7,805 bases of DNA, from NCBI GenBank assembly GCA_038209275.1, contig JBBQXW010000337.1:1-7805 (forward strand), given 5' to 3'. The translations under genes were made by a program, and so were the position numbers. Origin of the DNA: L227-5C sp038209275. Its GTDB lineage: Bacteria; Chloroflexota; Chloroflexia; Chloroheliales; Chloroheliaceae. The notes beneath the pieces are model-generated. The model ran no database searches. It saw only the letters and a program-made list of their open reading frames with translations, and was not told the DNA's origin. Every line of letters starts with the position of its first letter. Position 1 is the stretch's first letter. Below are positions 1-5,519 of the stretch, one piece after another.

Positions 1-1309
1 GGGCGGGGCTTGTATCTGAACTCCACCGCAACTCAGCATACTTTTGCAAGCGTGCTGCTTTGGCTTCATTGTTCGACACATCAAGGGCAACTGACAACTG
101 CCCGGTGTTTATCCAGTCTTGCCGGATAAACAGCGTCCTTAAACTGATATTTCTAGCACCGACTAAATCGGCATGTAGGTTATGTTGACAAACTTGACAG
201 ATAAACAAAAGCCCTTTGGCGGGACGATTATCTTTACTGGTGTAACCACACTTAGGGCAACCCTGGCTGGTATAGTTGGCTTCCACCTTGATAGCCATAC
301 TACCCGCAAGAGTGGCCTTATACGCTATCAGACGGTGCAATTCACCAAAGCTCCATTTGGAAGTAATACGGTTAGCCCGTCGTTGCTTCTTACTGGCTCT
401 TTTTCCAATCTTCCTTTTGCCTTTGGTTCTATCTCTAATATTTGTCAATTCTTCCAAACCGATAATACTGTTTGGATACTTAGCTACAATTTGCTTGGAA
501 ATACAGTGGTTAGCATCCAGCTTAAACCGTCTTTCTCGCCCACTGATGGCTACCAGTTTACGCCTGGCCGAGCGAGTGCCTTTTTGCTGAAGCTTTTTTG
601 TGAGTCTGGCATAATGATTAGCTCTGTGTCTAACCGTCTTGCCACTGAAAAACCTGGTATGGTTGGTAGTATCGGTGGTTACTGCCAGATAGCGCAGTCC
701 CACGTCTACCCCGACCACATTCTTATGAGTTTCGGGGGTTGGGTCAGCTACTTCGATTTCAAGACTAACCAACAAGTAGAATTGCTTTTTGGGCTTGTTG
801 TACCACAGTTTAGCCCCCAGAATAGCCGCACCATGCTTGATAAGTTCAAGGTGCGCCTTGTAGCCCTCATAGCTGAGGGTCAGCCTACCATCCAAAGTAA
901 GGATGCTAACCTTTTGCTCAGTCTTAAAGCCATAGTCATGCCCCAACTGATAGGTCAGGGTTGGGTTAACAAACTTTGGAGCTTTATCCAATCCCTTGTA
1001 GCGTTTCTTGGTCAGGCCCGCTTTACGCAAAGCCGAGTTTTGTTTAACTTTAGTCCACAGCCCTTTGTAGGTTGCCCCAACCTGACGACAAACGCTACAG
1101 GCCATTTGAGCGCCAATCTTAAACTTAGCGCGCATATGCTGATAAGTGCCTCTTTGAATAGCTTGCTGATTACTCATTTTGTTATTCTCAAAGGCATACT
1201 GACTGGCAAAGTTGAGAGCATCGCGATAAGCCAGTCCAGTCTTACGCAAAAGGATGTGTTGCTGTGGGGTAGTATTAAGTTTAAGTTTAGCGGTTATGAT
1301 TTGTTTCAT
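1..1309 (-). CDS. tnpB: TnpB RNA-guided endonuclease of an IS200/IS605-group (IS1341-like) element, partial at left edge
   Basis: Reading the minus strand from ATG 1309 gives 436 uninterrupted residues that run off the window. Typical TnpB features are all present: RuvC-I GVDVGLRYLAV with Asp202, RuvC-II GLEELTNI with Glu286, a zinc ribbon with CPKC (Cys351/Cys354) and CQVC (Cys371/Cys374), and RuvC-III HADLVGARNI with Asp381. A basic Lys/Arg-rich stretch follows RuvC-II. The family cuts DNA guided by an RNA (omega/reRNA) made from the 3' end of tnpB and the element's right end, which here lies outside the window. The final visible residues (KYAELRWSSDTSPA) resemble known TnpB tails, so the stop is probably just off the edge. 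No Y1 transposase (TnpA) is visible on the side shown. The start is fixed by a perfect promoter six bases upstream of the ATG. A 409-codon open frame on the other strand is an antisense shadow. Confidence 0.93.
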   Translation of the reverse strand, partial: MKQIITAKLKLNTTPQQHILLRKTGLAYRDALNFASQYAFENNKMSNQQAIQRGTYQHMRAKFKIGAQMACSVCRQVGATYKGLWTKVKQNSALRKAGLTKKRYKGLDKAPKFVNPTLTYQLGHDYGFKTEQKVSILTLDGRLTLSYEGYKAHLELIKHGAAILGAKLWYNKPKKQFYLLVSLEIEVADPTPETHKNVVGVDVGLRYLAVTTDTTNHTRFFSGKTVRHRANHYARLTKKLQQKGTRSARRKLVAISGRERRFKLDANHCISKQIVAKYPNSIIGLEELTNIRDRTKGKRKIGKRASKKQRRANRITSKWSFGELHRLIAYKATLAGSMAIKVEANYTSQGCPKCGYTSKDNRPAKGLLFICQVCQHNLHADLVGARNISLRTLFIRQDWINTGQLSVALDVSNNEAKAARLQKYAELRWSSDTSPA

Positions 1310-1336
1310 AGCTTTATTATATCACCAAAAGCTATG
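1307..1336. repeat. 9-bp inverted repeat overlapping the tnpB -10 region and start codon
   Basis: CATAGCTTT (1307-1315) and AAAGCTATG (1328-1336) are perfect inverted copies with a 12-base gap that contains the -10 box. One arm includes the tnpB start codon and the other lies in the promoter spacer. A third copy of the core, CATAGCT, lies at 1372-1378. The placement would suit an operator, but nothing in the window proves a binding protein. Confidence 0.6.
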
Positions 1337-1344
1337 AGTGTCAA
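1310..1344 (-). promoter_or_regulatory. tnpB promoter, perfect sigma70 consensus, predicted leaderless start
   Basis: On the minus strand TTGACA (1344-1339) is followed by exactly 17 bases and TATAAT (1321-1316). The bases before the -10 are TGA, an extended -10 (TGn). Counting the last T of the -10 as -7 puts +1 on base 1309, the A of the tnpB ATG, so the transcript should have no 5' leader. There is no Shine-Dalgarno sequence before this ATG, which fits. The start point is inferred from spacing. Confidence 0.8.
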
Positions 1345-1378
1345 ATATATAGGTGGCGTAGCCACTAACCCCATAGCT
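1330..1378 (-). mobile_element. Probable left-end hairpin region of the tnpB element
   Basis: Upstream of tnpB is a nested inverted repeat: outer arms AGCTATG (1330-1336) and CATAGCT (1372-1378), inner hairpin GTGGC-GTA-GCCAC (1353-1365). IS200/IS605 elements carry subterminal hairpins recognised as single strands by TnpA, and this one is in the expected place. The exact tip and the target motif cannot be fixed from one copy; TTAA occurs at 1395-1398 and 1403-1406 as candidates. Confidence 0.5.
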
Positions 1379-1407
1379 AAAGCAAGGGGCATCGTTAAGG
1401 ATTTAAG

Positions 1408-2169
1408 GTGACTGAGACACAGGTGGCACTGGCGAAACTGCCGCCCGGCACGCCGCCCATACGAGTAGCCCTGATTAGCGATATTCACATGGAACACTGG
1501 ACGCGCCGCGACTCGGAGACCATCCGCCAACTGGCTGAAATCAAGCCCGACCTGATTGTCATTGCGGGCGACCATATCAATATTGATTATTACCAGCCGC
1601 AGACTTATGACGAACTCAAACGCTTTTTTGCCGCCGTTTCGCCTTACGCCAGATATGGTACTTATGCGGTAGCCGGTAGCGTGGATGGCTACGATTTACC
1701 GGGTTTGCTCGAAGGTACTAACGTAAAATTGCTCGACGATGCCTATACTTCAGTGAATGTGAACGGCACGAACATTTATCTGGTGGGTATTCGTAGCCGT
1801 TTATCGGAGAGCGACACTTTTGTGCTGCAAGATGTGCAACAGACTATTCCTGCCGATGCCCTCATAATGTTGCTTTATCATTATCCCGACCTTGCGCCCG
1901 AAGCCGCTGCCGAAAACTATGATTTTTATTTTGCCGGGCATACGCACGGCGGTCAGATTGCCTTGCCCTTCTTCGGTGCGGTTTTCACCGCCAGTAAATA
2001 TGGGCGCACCTACGCCGCCGGATTATATAGTTTGGGCGGAGCAGCCAATACCCAAATGTATGTTACACGTGGGCTGGGTCTGGAAGGCGGCAACATGCCC
2101 CGCGCTCGGCTTTTCGCCCGTCCCGAAATTTCGGTAATTACTTTTGTGCCGACACAGACGAAACGCTAA
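1408..2169 (+). CDS. Calcineurin-like metallophosphoesterase (YaeI/YkuE-like), probably 5'-truncated and with an altered active site
   Basis: 253 residues of the calcineurin-like phosphoesterase fold. The metal-binding motifs in order are SDIH (Asp25, His27), GD (Asp55), YHYPD (His158) and GHTHGGQ (His178, His180). The motif that is normally GNHD/E reads GSVD (90-93), so the bridging Asn and the usual catalytic His are both missing. Relatives usually carry an N-terminal membrane segment or signal before the catalytic domain; here only about 20 residues precede the first motif. The in-frame stop TAA at 1396-1398 rules out an upstream extension. The GTG start has AAGGA (1397-1401) six bases before it, so the shortened gene could be translated. 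Its 5' end touches the left end of the tnpB element, suggesting that insertion removed the start and promoter. No plus-strand promoter was found upstream. The fold is certain; activity is doubtful. Confidence 0.82.
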   Translation: MTETQVALAKLPPGTPPIRVALISDIHMEHWTRRDSETIRQLAEIKPDLIVIAGDHINIDYYQPQTYDELKRFFAAVSPYARYGTYAVAGSVDGYDLPGLLEGTNVKLLDDAYTSVNVNGTNIYLVGIRSRLSESDTFVLQDVQQTIPADALIMLLYHYPDLAPEAAAENYDFYFAGHTHGGQIALPFFGAVFTASKYGRTYAAGLYSLGGAANTQMYVTRGLGLEGGNMPRARLFARPEISVITFVPTQTKR

Positions 2170-2184
2170 TCTTTACTATTCGCT

Positions 2185-2304
2185 GGAGTGCCTAAAACCG
2201 CCGAGGTAGGGGCGAATCGCATACGCCCTGTGGCCTTGCGTCAGGTCAAATGGGCGTATGCGATTCGCCCCTACGCAATTTACCTCTGCCAATTTAGGCA
2301 CTCC
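2185..2304. repeat. 120-bp nested palindromic element (MITE-like) between convergent genes
   Basis: Terminal inverted repeats GGAGTGCCTAAA (2185-2196) and TTTAGGCACTCC (2293-2304) enclose a second perfect 23-bp inverted repeat, arms 2206-2228 and 2252-2274, starting GTAGGGGCGAATCGC and ending in its complement. The 23-base loop (2229-2251) itself contains CCTG/CAGG. The element ends one base before the VOC gene stop codon and starts 15 bases after the phosphoesterase stop. It could fold as a long RNA hairpin and act as a bidirectional terminator. It has no coding capacity of its own. Confidence 0.85.
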
Positions 2305-2305
2305 T

Positions 2306-2674
2306 CTATGCGCCGACCTGCTGCAAAACCCAACCGTTGCCGTCCGGGTCGTTAAACGTGGCGAACTGTCCCCAGGGTTGGGCATCAATCGGCGAGATGG
2401 TAACGCCTTTGGCCTCCAACTCGGCCCGCGTTTCAACCAGGCTATCGGTGTTCAGCACCATGCCCTGCGCGCTACCCGGCGACATATTCTCGAACCAGGT
2501 AACGAGCGTGATAGAAGTTTCTGCCCCTGGCAAACCCAGTTGTACCCAGCGTTGCTCCGGCCCCATCGGATTATCGGCGATAAGCTCGAAGCCCAATTTT
2601 TCCATATAAAAAGCCTGGGCTGCCTTCTGGTTGGCTACCGGGATGGATATAACCGCAATGCGATTAATGCTCAT
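2306..2674 (-). CDS. VOC-superfamily (glyoxalase/bleomycin-resistance fold) protein
   Basis: 122 residues, the usual size for a single two-module VOC protein that works as a dimer. The first beta-alpha-beta module shows IPVANQKAAQAFYMEKLGFE (11-30) and the second ends with the family signature FNDPDGNGWVLQQ (107-119). The positions that usually hold metal-binding His or Glu in glyoxalase I are not obviously conserved: the first strand reads RIAVISIPV without His, and the third reads GMVLNTD. The reaction cannot be assigned, and a binding or resistance role is as likely as an enzyme. The ATG at 2674 is supported by AAGGAGA (2687-2681) six bases upstream and by a good promoter further up. The gene is transcribed as its own unit, convergent with the phosphoesterase, and its stop codon lies one base from the palindromic element. 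Confidence 0.88.
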   Translation of the reverse strand: MSINRIAVISIPVANQKAAQAFYMEKLGFELIADNPMGPEQRWVQLGLPGAETSITLVTWFENMSPGSAQGMVLNTDSLVETRAELEAKGVTISPIDAQPWGQFATFNDPDGNGWVLQQVGA

Positions 2675-2709
2675 AGATTTTCTCCTTTTGAATAATTTAG
2701 CTACTAGAA

Positions 2710-2738
2710 ATTATGTGCTAAACCCCGCCTATTGTCAA
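2710..2738 (-). promoter_or_regulatory. Promoter of the VOC gene
   Basis: On the minus strand TTGACA (2738-2733), a 17-base spacer and CATAAT (2715-2710) match the sigma70 consensus at 11 of 12 positions. The expected start near 2703 gives a leader of about 29 bases that contains the AAGGAGA ribosome binding site. Confidence 0.72.
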
Positions 2739-2754
2739 GAGACAGTTTAAGCAT

Positions 2755-2859
2755 GGGTGAGCGTCAGGGTTTTGCACCAGGGTCAAGTCAACCCGGACGT
2801 GAACGTCCGGGCTAAAAATAAATGAGCCGGAATTTTTAGCAAAAAACTGACGCTCACCC
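2755..2859. repeat. 105-bp composite palindromic element
   Basis: The outer inverted repeat GGGTGAGCGTCAG (2755-2767) pairs with 2847-2859; allowing two mismatches it extends to about 21 bp through TTTTGC. Inside are two further hairpins: CCCGGACGT (2792-2800) with ACGTCCGGG (2803-2811), and GCTAAAAAT (2811-2819) with ATTTTTAGC (2832-2840). The design, terminal repeats around an inner palindrome, is like that of the element at 2185-2304. It lies 17 bases upstream of the VOC promoter -35. Confidence 0.75.
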
Positions 2860-2905
2860 TTTGAGCATTAAGCAAGCATGATGCCCGGATTGAATTCAAA
2901 TTTCT

Positions 2906-2966
2906 GGCCCTGAAGAGCCGGGCTAAAAACTAAATTAGCCTGTTTTTAGCCCGGCTCTTCAGGGCC
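2906..2966. terminator. 25-bp perfect hairpin downstream of the KaiC-like gene
   Basis: Arms 2906-2930 and 2942-2966 are perfect complements with an 11-base loop. The stem starts 10 bases after the stop codon of the KaiC-like gene on the minus strand and would form a very stable RNA hairpin. There is no U-run directly after it, so it is not a textbook intrinsic terminator, but it should block or protect the transcript end. The core CCGGGCTAAAAA, a TAAAT-GAGCC or TAAAT-TAGCC loop and TTTTTAGC match 2808-2840, so the two are copies of one dispersed repeat. Confidence 0.65.
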
Positions 2967-2976
2967 GGATTCGGAT

Positions 2977-4485
2977 TTAGCTACTTCTTTTTTGCCGGGG
3001 ATGACGGACACGACCCGTGCCAGTCAGAAGCATCTCGGTATTTTTAAATGGTTCGCCCACCCTTAAACCATCTTTAGTATTAATAAGGTATTCGCGCACC
3101 TGATTGTCGTAATCGCTATCGCGCATTTCCAGAATAGAAATCGTGTTTTTTAGTTTGCTCTCGATTTCAACTGTATACGATAACAAAATGGTGTCGGCAA
3201 TTATAGAAATAGGGCGTTCGGGTACAATAAAAGTGTCGCCGGTAATTCGGTTGTTTTCAAGCGTACCGATTGTAGTAATTTTGCGGTTGCGTAAGTAGTT
3301 AGTGAGGGTGGCCCAGAAAAATTGTAGACCGTCACGCTGAAAACTGAGTGCTTCCAGGTCGCTAAGAGCGTCAATCAGGAGGCGGCTCGGTTTATGTTCT
3401 TCAATTGCATTGAGTAATTGCCCCACTACTTCGTCCAGGCTGCGCTCGGCAGCCAATGCCCAGATGATTTTCAAAGTGCCGTCTTCAAGATAAGGTTTCA
3501 TGTCGAAGCCAAGCCTGGCCGATTTGGTGCAAATACGCTCGGTGGAATGGTGGAAGCTAAGAGCCAGGGTGCGCTCGTTCTGGCGCGCTCCCTCATAAAT
3601 GAAGTGCAAGCCAGTCAGGGTTTTCCCACTGCCGGGCGTACCCAGGTGAATATTAATACTGCCCACAGGTAAGCCGCCCTGCAACATCTGGTCGAGACCG
3701 GCAATGCCAAAAGCATGACGCTCAGGGCCGGGCGAAGGCGGCGGGTCATCTTTCTCGTTGGATAGCAATGCCTCGATGCGCGGATACACTACTATCCCAT
3801 TTGCAGCAATATCAAAAAAGTGCTGTCCCGTCAGGGCGGGAGTAGCCCGCGCCTTTAACACTTCGAGCGTTCGCAGATGGCGCATGTGGAAGGATTGATT
3901 ATTGAGGCGGATAATAGTATCGGCGATAGCATATTCCGGGGCGTTCTGTGGCGGCAACTCATCATCAACTATCAATAATACGGTACAACTCAAGGCCGAT
4001 AAATGAGCATTGAGGTCAAATAGCACTTTACGCAATTCTCCCCGCGAAATCGCAAAATCGCGGAGCGAACTTACTCCATCAATAATAACCAGTTTGGCTT
4101 TATATTTGAGAATAGCCGAACGGCAGGCCGGAATAAGGTTAGCAATACCGCCAGTAGCAATTTCGTGATAGAAACTCAAATAATGAAGGCGGGTACCAAC
4201 CAGCTTTTCATCGTAGAAACTGAAACCGTTTAGATTAGAAATTAGCTTTTCGTGGCTCTCCGAAAGAATAGTGAGGTAGAGTACGTTGTTGCCTAATGCG
4301 GCCTGGTAATAGGCTACTTGCTGAGTCAGGACTGTTTTGCCCGTACCAGAAGCCCCTCCAATAAGGTGAGTGGCCCGGCCCAGCAGTCCGCCAGTCATGA
4401 TAATATCCAGCCCGGCTATCCCCGTACTTACTCGTTGCAATACGGGATTTTCTGGCGCTGCTTCTGGCTTGTTTAGCTCTGCCAT
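2977..4485 (-). CDS. KaiC-like tandem RecA-fold ATPase
   Basis: 502 residues with two KaiC-type domains, the length and layout of cyanobacterial KaiC. Domain 1 opens with VSTGIAGLD and has Walker A GASGTGKT (44-51) and Walker B LVIID (132-136). Domain 2 opens with FGIAGLDQML and has Walker A GTPGSGKT (282-289) and Walker B LLID (369-372). KaiC has a Glu-Glu pair after the strand following Walker A; by eye it aligns with Ser75-Glu76 in domain 1 and His312-His313 in domain 2. Near the KaiC phosphosites Ser431/Thr432 the sequence reads PISIIADT, which keeps Ser427 but has Ile428 for the Thr. KaiC-family proteins are hexameric ATP switches. No kaiA or kaiB is present here, so this is probably a signalling relative rather than a clock. 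ATG 4485 has AAGGGA upstream. The gene follows a receiver-domain gene after 114 bases. Confidence 0.92.
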   Translation of the reverse strand: MAELNKPEAAPENPVLQRVSTGIAGLDIIMTGGLLGRATHLIGGASGTGKTVLTQQVAYYQAALGNNVLYLTILSESHEKLISNLNGFSFYDEKLVGTRLHYLSFYHEIATGGIANLIPACRSAILKYKAKLVIIDGVSSLRDFAISRGELRKVLFDLNAHLSALSCTVLLIVDDELPPQNAPEYAIADTIIRLNNQSFHMRHLRTLEVLKARATPALTGQHFFDIAANGIVVYPRIEALLSNEKDDPPPSPGPERHAFGIAGLDQMLQGGLPVGSINIHLGTPGSGKTLTGLHFIYEGARQNERTLALSFHHSTERICTKSARLGFDMKPYLEDGTLKIIWALAAERSLDEVVGQLLNAIEEHKPSRLLIDALSDLEALSFQRDGLQFFWATLTNYLRNRKITTIGTLENNRITGDTFIVPERPISIIADTILLSYTVEIESKLKNTISILEMRDSDYDNQVREYLINTKDGLRVGEPFKNTEMLLTGTGRVRHPRQKRSS

Positions 4486-4534
4486 CTTTCATTCCCTTGT
4501 CTAATCGAATCCGTTTTAAGCCCTTGCTCAGGGT

Positions 4535-4540
4535 ATTATA
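4535..4540 (-). promoter_or_regulatory. Possible -10 box for separate transcription of the KaiC-like gene
   Basis: A perfect TATAAT lies on the minus strand (4540-4535) in the 114-base gap before the KaiC-like gene. No good -35 is found at 16-18 bases upstream (CAGTTA at 17). The same gap has an 8-bp inverted repeat, AATCCGTT (4508-4515) with AACGGATT (4566-4573), around CCCT-TGCTC-AGGG (4521-4533). The KaiC-like gene may be read both with the regulator gene and from here. Confidence 0.35.
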
Positions 4541-4599
4541 CGCTATTTTGCGGAGAGTAACTGCTAACGGATTTAATCAGCAAGATTCGGGCCGCCTCA

Positions 4600-5067
4600 T
4601 CAGGAATTAAAGCTGAAATTGGACTTAATTCCATTATTTTGTTTTGAATTAAAATGCGGTATTGCTGTCGAAATTTTAGGTGGTTTCATTGAATAATTCT
4701 CTACTTCCAACAACCTGGGCAGCTTACTTTTGGCTATTTCCGCCACGATTTTTTCCAGGACTTCAATCTCAAACGGTTTTTTAACAAAAGCATCGGCTTC
4801 CCGCGCCATATATTGTGGCGTAGCCGCACTCAGCAAAATCGTTGGTATATCTTTAGTTTTTGGGTCGTCGCGCAAAGCTTTTACTAACTCAACTCCCGAC
4901 ATATGCGGCATCATAATATCCGAAACTACTAAATCAGGTTGACGCTGCCGAGCCATTTCTAAGGCCTCTTTACCATCGTAAGCCTGGATTACGTCATAAT
5001 TATCTTTTAATATTTCAGCCATTAAGTCACAAAGGCTTTGTTCATCATCTACTACCAGTATCAACAT
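4600..5067 (-). CDS. Single-domain response regulator (CheY-like receiver)
   Basis: 155 residues: a receiver domain of about 115 residues and a 35-40-residue polar tail without an output domain. The phosphorylation site is complete: acidic pocket Asp7-Asp8, phosphoacceptor Asp50 in VVSDIMMPHMSG, switch Ser80 in ILLSAAT, and Lys97 in the VKKPF motif. The stretch between beta4 and beta5 is somewhat short (ATPQYMAREADAF). A stand-alone receiver passes its phosphoryl state on by protein contact. The nearest candidate partner is the KaiC-like ATPase, downstream on the same strand after 114 bases; this is inference from order only. No histidine kinase lies in the window. ATG 5067 begins directly at the receiver's first strand (MLILVVDDE), as is normal; the upstream GCAGG is only a weak ribosome binding site. 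Confidence 0.93.
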   Translation of the reverse strand: MLILVVDDEQSLCDLMAEILKDNYDVIQAYDGKEALEMARQRQPDLVVSDIMMPHMSGVELVKALRDDPKTKDIPTILLSAATPQYMAREADAFVKKPFEIEVLEKIVAEIAKSKLPRLLEVENYSMKPPKISTAIPHFNSKQNNGIKSNFSFNS

Positions 5068-5141
5068 TTTGTTTACCTGCTACTCCCTGCTCACTCATTG
5101 CAAACCTACTCTACCTAATTTATATCTACTTAGCTATAGGC

Positions 5142-5170
5142 ATAATAAGGGCCACGCTTCCAGGTTTTAA
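5142..5170 (-). promoter_or_regulatory. Candidate promoter of the response-regulator gene
   Basis: On the minus strand TTAAAA (5170-5165), 17 bases and TATTAT (5147-5142) match the consensus at 9 of 12 positions. The start would be near 5135 with a leader of about 68 bases. The region is AT-rich, so a chance match is possible. Confidence 0.35.
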
Positions 5171-5266
5171 TCTAATTTTTATAATTTGGTCTTATTTTGA
5201 GGCTTACAGCGAACAATCTTTTTTTTCTACGAAAACTGGCTATAATAGAAACAGTTGAACTAAGAA

Positions 5267-5471
5267 CCTATCCCGGTAGGCAGGGCGGTTGCAAAGTCGC
5301 AAAAATCCATTGGCGGAGCAATGTCCTACAAAAGATTTGAGGCCAGCGAAAATCCATTGGCGGAGCAATGTCCTACGAATTTGGGACTTTGCAACCGCCC
5401 TGTCCCGGTAGGGGTTTGAAGGGGCAAACCCTGAACTTGGGCGCAATGAATTTCGCCCCTACTGGGATAGG
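5267..5471. repeat. 205-bp composite palindromic element with an internal tandem repeat
   Basis: This fills most of the 452-base gap between the divergent regulator and membrane-protein genes. The ends are inverted repeats CCTATCCC-G/A-GTAGG (5267-5280 and 5458-5471, one mismatch). Next inside is a perfect 18-bp inverted repeat, CAGGGCGGTTGCAAAGTC (5281-5298), with its complement at 5385-5402. Between those arms a 34-base unit occurs twice (5299-5332 and 5346-5379, two differences), a period of 47 bases; each copy contains CATTG...CAATG. The right part holds GGGTTTG/CAAACCC (5412-5418, 5425-5431) and GTAGGGG/CCCCTAC (5408-5414, 5456-5462). Short open frames across it on the minus strand are repeat-derived and have no ribosome binding sites that I can see. 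Confidence 0.8.
5299..5379 (+). repeat. Two tandem 34-base units, 47-base period
   Basis: Copies at 5299-5332 and 5346-5379 differ at two places (A/G in both cases). A run of 28 bases starting AAAATCCATTGGCGG is identical in both. The 13-base spacer is unique. Two copies only, not a CRISPR array. Confidence 0.85.
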
Positions 5472-5519
5472 CTCTAAATCGAGTAACATTAGTAGCAGTG
5501 TTAGTGAGTAAGGTAGGCC

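Noticed and set aside
182..1411. A 409-codon open frame on the plus strand
   Set aside because: It is antisense to tnpB, whose RuvC and zinc motifs are unmistakable. Its product shows no domain and it has no promoter or ribosome binding site.
2258..2695. Plus-strand open frames of 145 and 90 codons
   Set aside because: Shadows of the VOC gene on the minus strand; the first also starts inside the palindromic repeat.
5241..5246. Plus-strand TATAAT as promoter of the membrane-protein gene
   Set aside because: No -35 match at 16-18 bases and no TGn extension; it is also about 275 bases from the ATG with the palindrome in between.
5299..5379. Possible mini CRISPR array
   Set aside because: Only two units, a 13-base spacer and no cas genes; the units lie within a larger palindrome.
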